From an uncultured Bacteroidales bacterium (lineage in GTDB: Bacteria > Bacteroidota > Bacteroidia > Bacteroidales > CHK158-818): DNA of 45,456 nt. Positions 28,153 to 36,956 of the stretch are shown piece by piece. Within the stretch, counting starts at the first letter, position 1; every line of letters starts with the position of its first letter. The translations under genes and the position numbers were made by a program. The stretch spans positions 1 to 45,456 of the forward strand of contig CASGEW010000013.1 in assembly GCA_949300615.1 (NCBI GenBank), read 5' to 3'. Below the pieces are notes generated by a model. It saw nothing but the letters and a program-made list of their open reading frames with translations. It was not told the origin of the DNA and ran no database searches.

Positions 28153-29475
28153 ATGGACAGAAGAAATTTTTTACAGAAATCGGCATTAACGGCAGCCGGG
28201 CTCTCCATAGCTCCGTTGTTCGGGAAATCATTTGCCTCCGTTTACGGAGCAAGTGCCCCCAGCAACAAGGTCAAGGTTGCCCTGATCGGTTGCCGAAGCA
28301 TGGGATGGAGCGACTTGAACACGTTCTTAGGATTTCCCGAAGTAGAGTGTGTAGCACTTTGCGATGTCGATGACAAATGGCTCAACACCCGGGCCAAAGA
28401 TGTTCAGAAAAAGAGTGGGAAAAGTGTACCCAATCTCTACAAAGATTGGCGACGGGTAATAGACAATCCCGATGTGGACGTTGTTATCGTGGGAACACCC
28501 GATCACTGGCATTGCCTGCCTACCATACACGCCTGCGAAGTGGGCAAAGATGTCTATGTGGAAAAACCGTTGGCCAACACCATCGAAGAGTGCGACCTCA
28601 TGGTACGGGCCGCTCGCAAATACAACCGAATCGTGCAAGTAGGACAATGGCAACGCAGCGACCCGCATTGGGACGAGGCGGCGAATTATCTCAAAGCCGG
28701 TAATATCGGACGCATCCGCACCGTCAAAGTGTGGGCATACCAGGACGGTAAACCTACCCTACCCGTAAAACCGGATACCAATCCGCCTGCCGGGGTAGAT
28801 TACGATATGTGGTTGGGCCCTGCCCCCAAACGGCCGTTCAACGAATACCGGTTCCACTACAATTTCCGATTCTTCTGGGATTATGCCGGAGGTTTGATGT
28901 CCGACTGGGGAGTACACCTGCTCGACTATGCCCTCGAAGGGATGAACGCCGGCCTGCCTACCCGGGTATTCGGTAGCGGAGGGAAATTTGCCTATCCCAC
29001 CGATGCCATGGAGACGCCCGACACCTTGATGGCAACGTATGCATACGACGGGTTCAACATCATCTGGGACCATGCCTGCGGCATCAACCACGGGTTGTAT
29101 AACCGACGCGAAGGACTGGCGTTTTTCGGCGAAAACGGTACCATGGTACTCGACCGCGCAGGCTGGGAAGTTATCCCCGTAGTAGCAGGAAAAGACCGCC
29201 GGATGGAAGCCGTACCGTTCAAGAAAGGTGAAGGGAAAGGACTTAAAAACCACGTGACCAATATGCTGGATTGCATCAAAACGCGGCAACTGCCCAACGC
29301 CGACATTGCCATCGGAGCCAGAGTCGCCAAGATGTCGCACCTGGCCAACATCTCGTGCCGCTTGCAACGCGAAGTGGTTTGGGACGATGCAAAAAGTCGG
29401 TTCGTAGGCGACAAGGAGGCGAACCAATTAGCCAAAGCCCATTACAGAAACCCCTGGAAATTACCGAAAGTTTAA
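28153..29475 (+). CDS. Gfo/Idh/MocA family oxidoreductase with twin-arginine leader
   Basis: The 440-residue protein starts MDRRNFLQKSALTAAGLSIA, a twin-arginine-like signal, so it is probably exported folded with its cofactor. The Rossmann domain (about 38-165) has VKVALIGCRSMGW, VALCDVDD, VDVVIVGTPDHWHCLPTIHA and VYVEKPLANT with the conserved EKP Lys. The C-terminal domain has RFFWDYAGGLMSDWGVHLLDYAL, containing the family's GG-DxGxH signature. Exported members in Bacteroidota often act on sugars or cyclitols bound for oxidation or redox-neutral glycoside cleavage. The position between a Dabb lipoprotein and an SGNH hydrolase supports periplasmic carbohydrate metabolism, but the substrate is not known. 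Confidence 0.92.
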   Translation: MDRRNFLQKSALTAAGLSIAPLFGKSFASVYGASAPSNKVKVALIGCRSMGWSDLNTFLGFPEVECVALCDVDDKWLNTRAKDVQKKSGKSVPNLYKDWRRVIDNPDVDVVIVGTPDHWHCLPTIHACEVGKDVYVEKPLANTIEECDLMVRAARKYNRIVQVGQWQRSDPHWDEAANYLKAGNIGRIRTVKVWAYQDGKPTLPVKPDTNPPAGVDYDMWLGPAPKRPFNEYRFHYNFRFFWDYAGGLMSDWGVHLLDYALEGMNAGLPTRVFGSGGKFAYPTDAMETPDTLMATYAYDGFNIIWDHACGINHGLYNRREGLAFFGENGTMVLDRAGWEVIPVVAGKDRRMEAVPFKKGEGKGLKNHVTNMLDCIKTRQLPNADIAIGARVAKMSHLANISCRLQREVVWDDAKSRFVGDKEANQLAKAHYRNPWKLPKV

Positions 29476-29494
29476 CCACAAAACACATAAAACA

Positions 29495-30178
29495 ATGAAA
29501 TATCTTTATTCTTTGGTCGTATTTTTATTGATCTCGACCATTAGTTTACAAGCCCAAGATTGGCCCAACCTGAACCGTTTTAGAAACGAAAATGCCAAAC
29601 TACCCGCTCCGGGAAAGAAAGAAAACCGGGTGGTATTCATGGGGAACTCCATTACCGAAGGGTGGATCAACCTGCGTCCCGAATTCTTTTCGCAAAACCC
29701 CTATGTCAACCGGGGTATCAGCGGACAGACAACCCCCCAAATGCTGCTTCGATTCCACCAGGATGTTATCGACCTGCAACCCAAAGCCGTGGTTATCTTA
29801 GCCGGAACGAACGATATTGCCGGAAACACAGGCCCCTCAACCCTGAAAATGATAGAAGACAACATCGCTGCCATGACCGAAATTGCACAGGCGCACAAAA
29901 TAAAGGTGATATTGATTTCCGTACTGCCCGTATATGAATACGGATGGGCCAAACAGGTCAAACCCGTGGAAAAGATCGCCGAATTGAACAAATGGATTGA
30001 ACAGTTTGCCAAAGAAAACAAAGCGGAATATGTAGATTGTTACACGCCGATGCTCGACAGCCGCAAAGGAATGAAAGCTGAATATTCCAACGACGGGGTT
30101 CACCCGACCGTCGAAGGATACAAGGTAATGGAACCGCTGGTTGTAAAGGCCATCAATAAAGCCTTAAAGAAAAGATAA
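29495..30178 (+). CDS. Exported SGNH/GDSL hydrolase
   Basis: The 227-residue protein has a signal peptide (VVFLLISTISLQAQ) and a complete SGNH active site: block I VVFMGNSITEGW (Ser52), block II RGISGQTT (Gly77), block III ILAGTNDIAG (Asn106), and block V SNDGVHPTVEGY (Asp200, His203). Close family members are carbohydrate or acyl esterases that remove acetyl or other acyl groups from glycans, or lysophospholipases. It lies 19 bases after the Gfo/Idh gene. A periplasmic sugar-deacylating role fits the context but is inference. Confidence 0.92.
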   Translation: MKYLYSLVVFLLISTISLQAQDWPNLNRFRNENAKLPAPGKKENRVVFMGNSITEGWINLRPEFFSQNPYVNRGISGQTTPQMLLRFHQDVIDLQPKAVVILAGTNDIAGNTGPSTLKMIEDNIAAMTEIAQAHKIKVILISVLPVYEYGWAKQVKPVEKIAELNKWIEQFAKENKAEYVDCYTPMLDSRKGMKAEYSNDGVHPTVEGYKVMEPLVVKAINKALKKR

Positions 30179-30198
30179 ACCTAAAAGAAGACAAAAAC

Positions 30199-31110
30199 AT
30201 GGCAACGAAACACCACCATCACGAGCACAGCCACCAGATAACCTCCCTCGACAGAGTATTTATCTTCGGAATTATCTTGAACCTGCTCTTTGTAGCTGCC
30301 GAAACCGGCGTAGGGATTCTATACAACTCCTTAGGGCTGTTGTCGGATGCCGGACACAATTTAAGCGACGTATTCAGCTTGTTGCTTGCTCTGTTGGCGT
30401 TCCGATTGACAAGGGTACGGGGAAACGCCCGCTACACATACGGATACAAAAAAAGCACCATCCTGGTTTCCCTTTTGAATGCCATCATTTTATTAATTGC
30501 TGTCGGAGCAATCGTCATAGAGAGTATCCACAAGTTACAACATCCGGCTCCGGTAAACGGTATGGCCGTTTCGTGGACTGCCGGCGTGGGTATAATAGTC
30601 AATGGACTTACGGCCTGGATGTTGATGAAAAAACAGAAAAACGACCTGAACGTCAGAGGGGCCTACCTGCACATGGCGGCCGATACGCTGGTATCGGTAG
30701 GGGTAGTCATCTCGGGCATCGCCATCAGCATTACCGGCTACTCGATTATAGACCCCATTATCAGCTTAGCTATTGCCGCAATTATCCTGATCTCAACATG
30801 GAGCCTGCTTTCGGGCAGTATCCGGCTATCGTTAGACGGAGTACCCGAAAACATAGACCTAAAAAAAATTCATCAGATTTTATCGGAGAACCAATATGTC
30901 GAAGGTTGCCATCACCTACACGTATGGGCCATCAGCACTACCGAAAATGCGTTGACAGCCCACCTCGTCCTATCGGATATTTTACAGTTGGAAACAGTCA
31001 AACAAGAGGTGAAGCAACAACTTAAAGAGGCGGGAATCGTACACGCTACGTTAGAATTTGAGTTGGAATCGGGACATTGTTGCGATACAGGTTGCAACGG
31101 CCAAACATAA
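30199..31110 (+). CDS. Cation diffusion facilitator (CzcD/ZitB-type zinc exporter)
   Basis: The 303-residue protein has six membrane helices and a cytoplasmic C-terminal domain. The N terminus is His-rich (HHHHEHSH, residues 5-12). The transport site is visible as SDAGHNLSD in helix 2 (His53, Asp57) and HMAAD in helix 5 (His158, Asp162), the HD-HD set that selects zinc or cadmium. The C-terminal domain has HHLHVWAIS and ends GHCCDTGC, extra candidate metal ligands. It exports divalent metal in exchange for protons. It is the fourth gene in the set, 20 bases after the SGNH gene. Its link to carbohydrate genes is unclear. Confidence 0.94.
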   Translation: MATKHHHHEHSHQITSLDRVFIFGIILNLLFVAAETGVGILYNSLGLLSDAGHNLSDVFSLLLALLAFRLTRVRGNARYTYGYKKSTILVSLLNAIILLIAVGAIVIESIHKLQHPAPVNGMAVSWTAGVGIIVNGLTAWMLMKKQKNDLNVRGAYLHMAADTLVSVGVVISGIAISITGYSIIDPIISLAIAAIILISTWSLLSGSIRLSLDGVPENIDLKKIHQILSENQYVEGCHHLHVWAISTTENALTAHLVLSDILQLETVKQEVKQQLKEAGIVHATLEFELESGHCCDTGCNGQT

Positions 31111-31328
31111 AATTTTCCAAACCTCTTTCTCAAACAACGGGAGGATTACCTGTCAGAACCTTCGTCTCCCGATATGCCCGTATTTTCTCAACGGCAAATC
31201 AATCGCCCCGTAAACTTTCCGACTCCTAACTGCTGTTGTATCCAAACAAAAAACAAAGACAACAAACGGGGACTTAGAAACGTTATACTTATAAACGCTC
31301 ATTATTTCCATTACAATAGCTCAAAAAA

Positions 31329-32336
31329 ATGAAAATTGTTTTTTTCGGCACGCAGCCCTACGACAAGGAGTCGTTTAACCGCATCAACCAAAAATTCGGG
31401 TTAGAAATCTTTTATCACCGCAGCCACCTGAACAGCCGGAACGTTTCGTTGGCAGAGGGAGCCGACATCGTCTGTATCTTTGTAAACGATACGGCCGATT
31501 CCCACACCATCGGCAAATTGTCCGAAATCGGGGTCAAACTGATCGCACTGCGATGTTCGGGGTTCAACAACGTCGATTTAAACGCTGCTGCCCGATACGG
31601 GATTCCCGTTGTCCGGGTACCGGCGTATTCGCCCCACGCCGTTGCCGAATATGCCGTCGCTCTGATATTGTCGCTCAACCGAAAGATACACCGGGCCTAT
31701 TGGCGTACCCGCGATGGGAATTTCTCTTTACAAGGGCTGTTGGGTTTTGACCTGTTCGGAAAATCGGCCGGGATTATCGGAACGGGGAAAATAGCCAAGG
31801 TACTGATACACATATTAAAGGGATTCGGCATGAAACTTCTTGCCTACGACCTGTATCCCGACCAAGCCTTTGCCCGGGAAGAGGGGATAGAATATGTACC
31901 GCTCGAAGAGCTCTACCGACACTCCGACATCATCTCGCTGCACTGCCCCCTGACCGACGAAACCCGTTACATCATCAACGCCGACAGCATCCGACAGATG
32001 AAACCGGGCGTGATGATCATCAACACGGGACGCGGGCAACTTATCCACACCGAATCGTTGATAGAGGGATTGAAAAACAAACAGATCGGATCGGCCGGAT
32101 TGGACGTTTACGAGGAAGAAGCTGACTATTTCTACGAAGATACCTCCGACAAAATTATGGACGACGACCTGCTTGCCCGACTGCTCTCGTTCAACAACGT
32201 AATCGTTACCTCGCACCAGGCGTTTTTCACCCGGGAAGCGTTAGATAACATCGCCCGTACCACGTTACAGAACATACGGAACTTTATCGACCAGAAAGCG
32301 CTGGTAAACGAAGTTAAGCTCGACAACGGCCAATAA
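31329..32336 (+). CDS. D-lactate dehydrogenase-like 2-hydroxyacid dehydrogenase
   Basis: The 335-residue cytoplasmic enzyme reduces a 2-oxoacid with NADH; pyruvate to D-lactate is the likeliest reaction. Motifs: LIALRCSGFNNVDL, VPAYSPHAVAEYAVALIL, the NAD site SAGIIGTGKIAKVLI (151-156, with Ala in place of the usual Gly), SLHCPLTDETRYIIN, the catalytic Arg in MIINTGRGQLI, Glu in SAGLDVYEEEADYF and His in VIVTSHQAFFT. YEEE followed by YFYED is typical of the D-LDH subgroup. The 218-base gap upstream holds no TAnnTTTG box I can see. It is closest to ldhA, but related hydroxyacid dehydrogenases cannot be excluded. Confidence 0.9.
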   Translation: MKIVFFGTQPYDKESFNRINQKFGLEIFYHRSHLNSRNVSLAEGADIVCIFVNDTADSHTIGKLSEIGVKLIALRCSGFNNVDLNAAARYGIPVVRVPAYSPHAVAEYAVALILSLNRKIHRAYWRTRDGNFSLQGLLGFDLFGKSAGIIGTGKIAKVLIHILKGFGMKLLAYDLYPDQAFAREEGIEYVPLEELYRHSDIISLHCPLTDETRYIINADSIRQMKPGVMIINTGRGQLIHTESLIEGLKNKQIGSAGLDVYEEEADYFYEDTSDKIMDDDLLARLLSFNNVIVTSHQAFFTREALDNIARTTLQNIRNFIDQKALVNEVKLDNGQ

Positions 32337-32415
32337 CGAAAAGGAGGAGGGAATCCGTGAAAAGGTTCTTTTACCGGCTTTATCCTTCATATCAGGTTTC
32401 TTACTCCGGCAACAA

Positions 32416-32460
32416 CAGGCAGGAGATTCTAGATCAGAAAGATGCAAAATCTCCTGCCTG
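32416..32460. terminator. Long-armed inverted repeat between converging genes
   Basis: CAGGCAGGAGAT (32416-32427) and ATCTCCTGCCTG (32449-32460) are perfect 12-base arms around a 21-base loop. It lies 80 bases after the D-lactate dehydrogenase stop and 148 bases from the end of the converging gene. No T run follows on either strand, so termination there is uncertain; the rest of the gap shows nothing recognisable. Confidence 0.5.
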
Positions 32461-32607
32461 AACGCCCCCAAAAATATTTACTTCTAATTCAAAGGAACGC
32501 ATACATTTTATTTTAAACACGGTTGTGGGAAAGACAATCAACGACACATTTGTGATATAGAAGCTAATACCGATTTATCCTTTTCACGACATCACCCGTA
32601 TCATCTA

Positions 32608-33273
32608 TCATTTCCAATACTTACGAAACAGGTCGAGCACAACAGATGGATTCTCAATCATTGCCTGGCTATTTTGGGTATCCCCCACAAAGTCGAGGTA
32701 AGCTTTGACAAATTCAGGTTGAGTATCTTTTATATGGTGTTCAATAAGACCGGTAAGCGTCGTCGCGCTTTTACCGCTCCCTTTTATAATGGGCAACACA
32801 ATATCTGCATCCCGTACGACAAGACCGTACATCACGACATCAACCGGCACGTTGTATCGATTGATTCCATCGGGCTGATTCCACCAACATATTGCTGCAT
32901 CCCCGCCATCGGTCTCGATACATACCAAATGCCTCCGCAAGGCTTTCTCATCGGAGAATGATTTATGATATACCTCATGGGATTCCCAGCGGTATTGTGG
33001 ATCACTTTTGGAAAACACTACGGAAACAACTTCATCTGCCGTGTACCATACTTGTTCTTTCTTACGGCTTTCCCGAGTAGGGACAATAGAGAATTTGTAA
33101 TTGGGTGTTTTTCTCATATAGTTCCTATTCCATCCGGAGTAAAGATAACCACTCACAGATTCGCCCGTTTTCAAGGTTATCTCAACAAAGTCTTCTTCTG
33201 ATACCTTCTTGGCTTCCACGGCAAACGTGCCTATCATAAGGCACAATAAAAGCAGGATTGTTGTCTTTTTCAT
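32608..33273 (-). CDS. Exported protein of unknown function
   Basis: The 221-residue protein has a signal peptide (ILLLLCLMIGTFAVEA) and a mature part that begins with a small beta-rich region: EDFVEITLKTGESVSGYLYSG resembles the first strands of SH3-like folds, and YTADEVVSVVF follows. The second half is helical (ATTLTGLIEHHIKD, PEFVKAYLDFVGD). I recognise no catalytic motif or family. ATG 33273 is chosen because the -7 box TAACTTTG is at 33301-33294, giving a 15-base leader; the open frame to 33306 starts upstream of the transcript. It converges with the D-lactate dehydrogenase gene. Confidence 0.7.
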   Translation of the reverse strand: MKKTTILLLLCLMIGTFAVEAKKVSEEDFVEITLKTGESVSGYLYSGWNRNYMRKTPNYKFSIVPTRESRKKEQVWYTADEVVSVVFSKSDPQYRWESHEVYHKSFSDEKALRRHLVCIETDGGDAAICWWNQPDGINRYNVPVDVVMYGLVVRDADIVLPIIKGSGKSATTLTGLIEHHIKDTQPEFVKAYLDFVGDTQNSQAMIENPSVVLDLFRKYWK

Positions 33274-33293
33274 AGTTCTCATAAATTTTAGAA

Positions 33294-33301
33294 CAAAGTT
33301 A
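33294..33301 (-). promoter_or_regulatory. -7 box of the unknown exported protein gene
   Basis: TAACTTTG on the minus strand predicts a start near 33288. It rules out the two longest possible starts of the gene. Confidence 0.55.
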
Positions 33302-33379
33302 TCCAAAATGTCGTCCTTTCCTTCTGTACCTCTTTTTTTGTATTATAAAAAAGGCATTTTTTCTGTTTCTCAAAAAAGC

Positions 33380-33409
33380 TACACCGAGGTGTTCTATATG
33401 CTCGGTGTA
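33380..33409 (-). terminator. Terminator of proC
   Basis: TACACCGAG (33380-33388) and CTCGGTGTA (33401-33409) form a 9-base perfect stem. On the minus strand it is followed by GCTTTTTTGAG. It lies 24 bases after the proC stop. Confidence 0.8.
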
Positions 33410-33433
33410 TGGGAAGAAGATAAGAGAGTCCTT

Positions 33434-34216
33434 TTATCGGCAGGCTTTCAAGCCCCGTATCACGGCAGAGGTAAAACCGGCCTGTTCCATCTCGTTCAAT
33501 CCCTTGATGGTGATTCCACCGGGAGTGGTAACCTTGTCTATCTCGGCCTCGGGATGGGTATTGCCCTGCAAGAGCAACTCGGCCGCACCTTTGACCGTCT
33601 GTGCCACAATCTCCTGTGCCTGATACGGATACAGTCCCATCTCAATCCCGGCCTCCATCGCTGCCCGGATATAACGCAAGGCAAACGCCGTGCCACAGGA
33701 ACCGAGTGCGGTACACGCAGTCATCAACCGTTCGGGCACCAACAGCGATTTTCCCATCTCGTCGAAAAGGGAAAGAACCAACGCTTCTTGCGCCGCATCG
33801 GCATTATACGAGGCTACCACCGTCATGCTTTCGCCCAATGCAATGGCGGTGTTGGGAATAACCCGGAACAACGTCGCACCGGCACCCAGCATCTCGGAAA
33901 GGCGCTCGAATGAAACTCCCGCCACAACCGAGACATAGATCTGCCCGGAGGGGTTCAACCGGGGTTTTACCTCCGCTACCACCTGATCCAATATCCATGG
34001 CTTTACGGCAAAGATAACCATATCAGCACCCGTTACAACTTCGAGGTTATCGGTCGATACTTTGATCCGGCTGTCGAAAGCGGTCAGTTTGGCCAATGTG
34101 GCTTCTGTTGCGGCTGAAACTGCTATATCTTCTGCCCGAACCAACGAGCCTTTCGTCAATCCGCGGGCGATGGCTCCGCCCATATTTCCGCCTCCTATTA
34201 TCGCTATTTTCATCAT
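33434..34216 (-). CDS. proC: Pyrroline-5-carboxylate reductase
   Basis: ProC reduces 1-pyrroline-5-carboxylate to proline with NAD(P)H. At 260 residues it is normal length. Motifs: KIAIIGGGNMGGAIARGL at the N terminus (dinucleotide binding), MVIFAVKPWILDQV, VVAGVSFERL, RVIPNTAIALGESMTVV, and a C-terminal VTTPGGITIKGLNEMEQAGFTSAV, the ProC signature. The start could be ATG 34216 or 34213. It reads in the same direction as the arginine genes but is cut off from them by a plus-strand Gfo/Idh gene and a strong terminator, and has its own promoter. Confidence 0.97.
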   Translation of the reverse strand: MMKIAIIGGGNMGGAIARGLTKGSLVRAEDIAVSAATEATLAKLTAFDSRIKVSTDNLEVVTGADMVIFAVKPWILDQVVAEVKPRLNPSGQIYVSVVAGVSFERLSEMLGAGATLFRVIPNTAIALGESMTVVASYNADAAQEALVLSLFDEMGKSLLVPERLMTACTALGSCGTAFALRYIRAAMEAGIEMGLYPYQAQEIVAQTVKGAAELLLQGNTHPEAEIDKVTTPGGITIKGLNEMEQAGFTSAVIRGLKACR

Positions 34217-34265
34217 CGTAATCTTTTTAAAGTGATACTACAAATAGATTCCAAAACGGCTCTTC

Positions 34266-34305
34266 GGAGTTGTCCGACAACGGTACGATACCGACCGGGA
34301 ACTCC
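34266..34305. promoter_or_regulatory. Structured 5' leader segment of proC
   Basis: Within the predicted proC leader, GGAGTT (34266-34271) and AACTCC (34300-34305) bracket two smaller palindromes: TTGTC-c-GACAA (34270-34280, overlapping the outer arm) and CGGTA-cga-TACCG (34281-34293). These can form alternative hairpins. No T run follows, so it is not an obvious attenuator. Confidence 0.4.
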
Positions 34306-34339
34306 CCCTGCATGACTCTGCACGAGACCAACCGTTGTA

Positions 34340-34347
34340 CAAATGTA
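34340..34347 (-). promoter_or_regulatory. -7 box of proC
   Basis: TACATTTG on the minus strand predicts a start near 34334, giving a leader of about 115 bases. No good -33 box is visible. Between here and the plus-strand promoter at 34568 I recognise nothing else. Confidence 0.5.
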
Positions 34348-34567
34348 AGATTTTCATTCCTTTTCCACACACAATCTGCTCAATAATATCTAAACTACCC
34401 CTCAAACCGCCTATTTCCGTCATTTTTGAATAAGGCCCAGCGTAAAGGAGCCGTCCAATAGGCTTCCATAATTATAGAACAAGTTATACAGCATCTCCTC
34501 TTTTTGGCTATATTTGGATAATATAGGATTCGGCTCGGCATAGCCAAATCAGAAAACAGGGTTTTCA

Positions 34568-34599
34568 TTTGTCTCTGCGCTCGTCTTTCACTATATTTG
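34568..34599 (+). promoter_or_regulatory. Promoter of the second Gfo/Idh/MocA gene
   Basis: TTTG (34568-34571) and TATATTTG (34592-34599) on the plus strand have a 20-base spacer. The predicted start near 34605 is 13 bases before ATG 34618. It shows that an in-frame TTG at 34597 lies in the promoter and is not the start codon. Confidence 0.75.
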
Positions 34600-34617
34600 T
34601 ATAAACACAAATTCAAT

Positions 34618-35724
34618 ATGAAAACACACCATGTACTACTAAACCTTCTTGTTGGGATGCTTTGCTGGATGGGCACGGCATCTTTTGCACAACAACCGAC
34701 CGCCCCCCTGCGTTTAGCCGTGGCAGGCGTGGCGCATGGCCACCTGAACGACGTTATCTCGCGCATGAATCGGGGAGACTTTACCGTGGTGGGCGTATAT
34801 GAAAAGAATGACCAACTGCGCGAAAAAAACGGGTTGAGCCGGCGGCTGGATGCCTCGCTGTTTTATGCCGATTTAGAGACCATGCTCGACCAGACCAAAC
34901 CGGAAGCAGTGGTTGCTTACGGTTCCATCTTCGACCATTTGGAGGTGGTAGAGGCATGTGCCCCCCGAGGCATAGACGTCATGGTGGAAAAACCGTTGGC
35001 CGTCAACCTGAAACATGCCAAACGGATGGCTCAGCTGGCCCGAAAATACAACATTTTGTTGTTGACGAATTACGAGACCAGCTGGTATTCATCCAATCAC
35101 GAGGCTTTCCGGCTTATCCACGAAGAGGGGGCTATCGGCAACATTACCCGGATGCTGGTTTACGACGGGCACCAAGGACCGTTTGAAATAGGGTGCGGCA
35201 AAGAGTTTACCGACTGGCTGACCGATCCGGTACAGAACGGCGGAGGCGCCATCATCGACTTCGGGTGCTACGGAGCCAACCTGGCCACCTGGATACTCAA
35301 CGGAGCGCGGCCCGTAAGTGTATATGCCGTAACCAACCACCAGAAACCCGGCAAATATCCCAAGGTGGACGACGATGCCACCATCGTGGTACAATATCCG
35401 AATGTAACCGTACAAATCATGCCGTCGTGGAACTGGCCGATGAACCGAAAAGATATGCACATCTACGGATCACAGGGATACATCTACCAAAGTACCTCCT
35501 CCCGCATGACGATTTTCCGGGACGGGAAAGAACAACCGGTAAAACCGGCAGCCCTAAAAGCTCCCTACAACGACTCTTTCTACTACCTGAAAGCAGCTGT
35601 CCGGGGAGAGATAACGGTAAAGCCGACCGATTTAGCCTCACTCGAAAACAACCTGATTGTGGTAGAAATATTGGATGCGGCCGTAAAAAGTGCAAAAAAA
35701 AGGAAACCGATTTTCTTAAAATAG
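34618..35724 (+). CDS. Gfo/Idh/MocA family oxidoreductase, exported
   Basis: The 368-residue protein has a conventional signal peptide (LLNLLVGMLCWMGTASFAQ), unlike the twin-arginine leader of the other family member in this window. The Rossmann domain has LRLAVAGVAHGHLND, VVGVYEKNDQ, VVAYGSIFDHLEVVEAC and VMVEKPLAVNL with the EKP Lys. The C-terminal domain has NGGGAIIDFGCYGANLATWIL; the family DxGxH motif reads DFGCYG, so the usual His is replaced. How an exported protein without a twin-arginine signal gets its cofactor is unclear. It stands alone between argD and proC, on the opposite strand to both, followed by a strong terminator. Confidence 0.88.
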   Translation: MKTHHVLLNLLVGMLCWMGTASFAQQPTAPLRLAVAGVAHGHLNDVISRMNRGDFTVVGVYEKNDQLREKNGLSRRLDASLFYADLETMLDQTKPEAVVAYGSIFDHLEVVEACAPRGIDVMVEKPLAVNLKHAKRMAQLARKYNILLLTNYETSWYSSNHEAFRLIHEEGAIGNITRMLVYDGHQGPFEIGCGKEFTDWLTDPVQNGGGAIIDFGCYGANLATWILNGARPVSVYAVTNHQKPGKYPKVDDDATIVVQYPNVTVQIMPSWNWPMNRKDMHIYGSQGYIYQSTSSRMTIFRDGKEQPVKPAALKAPYNDSFYYLKAAVRGEITVKPTDLASLENNLIVVEILDAAVKSAKKRKPIFLK

Positions 35725-35761
35725 AGACCCTTCTCCTAACAAGTTTCTTCAAACCTCAGTT

Positions 35762-35803
35762 ATAACACAAAGGCCGCCTTTTTTGAGGCGGCCTTTGTGT
35801 TAT
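35762..35803. terminator. Bidirectional terminator between the Gfo/Idh gene and argD
   Basis: ATAACACAAAGGCCGCC (35762-35778) and GGCGGCCTTTGTGTTAT (35787-35803) form a perfect 17-base stem with an 8-base T-rich loop. It lies 37 bases after the plus-strand gene and 15 bases after the argD stop on the other strand. Confidence 0.85.
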
Positions 35804-35818
35804 GTGAAAATAATGAAT

Positions 35819-36943
35819 CTATTTCAAGGCTTTTTCAAAACGTTCAAGGAACTTGTCTGCATCGGCTTTTGTCAGTACCAACGGAGGCAACAGACGGATA
35901 ACATTGGTACCGGCGGCACCTGTAAATACCTTATAATCGAACAGCAGCCGCTGACGAAGCTCTTTTACCGGTTCTTCAAACTCCATACCAATCATCAATC
36001 CCTTTCCACGCAAATCTTTGATTTGTTTGAAATTTTTCAACTCTTTCAACAGGTATGAGCCGACGGTTGCGGCATTTTCCACCAGGTTTTCTTTTTCCAT
36101 AATATCGAGTACGGCTGTTGCGGCGGTACATCCCAGGTGATTTCCGCCGAAGGTAGTACCCAACATCCCGTAAACGGGTTTGAACGCGGGGCTGATCAAG
36201 ACCCCACCAATCGGGAATCCGTTACCCATACCTTTGGCCATGGTAATCAAATCGGGACGGATACCGGCATATTGATGTGCAAAGAACTTTCCGCTACGGC
36301 CATAACCGGACTGTACTTCATCCAAAATCAGGATAACGCCGTTCTGCTTGCACAACGCGCTCAGCTGTTGCATAAACTCGGCCGTAGGCACCTGTATGCC
36401 ACCTACTCCCTGAATACCCTCTATGATCACCGCACAAACATCGCCTTTGGAGATTTCCGATTTCACGGCTTCGATATCGTTCAGAGCCAGGAACGCTACC
36501 TCGAACGTATCGTTGATAGGCGCTACGATTTTGGGGTTGTTCGTTACCTTTACAGCTGCGGAGGTACGGCCGTGAAACGATTTCTGGAAGGCAATCACCT
36601 TCTTTTTTCCGGTGGCGAACGATGCCAGCTTCAAGGCATTTTCATTGGCCTCTGCCCCGGAATTTATCAGGAACAGTGCATAATCGTCGTAACCGGACAT
36701 CTTTCCCAATTTTTCAGCCAGCTTCACTTGCAGGCTGTTCTTGACAGAGTTGGAATAGAATATCAGTTTTTGGGCCTGTTCTATCAGTTTCTGGGTATAA
36801 TAGGGGTGGGTATGTCCTACGGAGATAACGGCGTGTCCGCCATAGAGGTCGAGGTACTCCTGACCTTTGTCGTCGTAAGTGTAACATCCTTTCCCGCTGA
36901 CAATCTCAATATCGAACAGCGGATATACATCGAATAGTTTCAT
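35819..36943 (-). CDS. argD: Acetylornithine (or succinylornithine) aminotransferase
   Basis: This PLP-dependent class III aminotransferase of the arginine pathway makes N-acylornithine from the semialdehyde and glutamate. The 374-residue protein shows DLYGGHAVISVGHTHP, LINSGAEANENALKLA, SFHGRTSAAVKVT, VILILDEVQSGYGRSGKFFA and LITMAKGMGNGFPIGG (the PLP Lys), then GTTFGGNHLGCTAA. It follows argC by 13 bases and ends the operon at the terminator. In Bacteroidota the acyl group may be succinyl instead of acetyl, as known for the Bacteroides fragilis transcarbamylase step; the sequence alone does not decide. Confidence 0.94.
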   Translation of the reverse strand: MKLFDVYPLFDIEIVSGKGCYTYDDKGQEYLDLYGGHAVISVGHTHPYYTQKLIEQAQKLIFYSNSVKNSLQVKLAEKLGKMSGYDDYALFLINSGAEANENALKLASFATGKKKVIAFQKSFHGRTSAAVKVTNNPKIVAPINDTFEVAFLALNDIEAVKSEISKGDVCAVIIEGIQGVGGIQVPTAEFMQQLSALCKQNGVILILDEVQSGYGRSGKFFAHQYAGIRPDLITMAKGMGNGFPIGGVLISPAFKPVYGMLGTTFGGNHLGCTAATAVLDIMEKENLVENAATVGSYLLKELKNFKQIKDLRGKGLMIGMEFEEPVKELRQRLLFDYKVFTGAAGTNVIRLLPPLVLTKADADKFLERFEKALK

Positions 36944-36956
36944 GTTTGGTCTTTAT

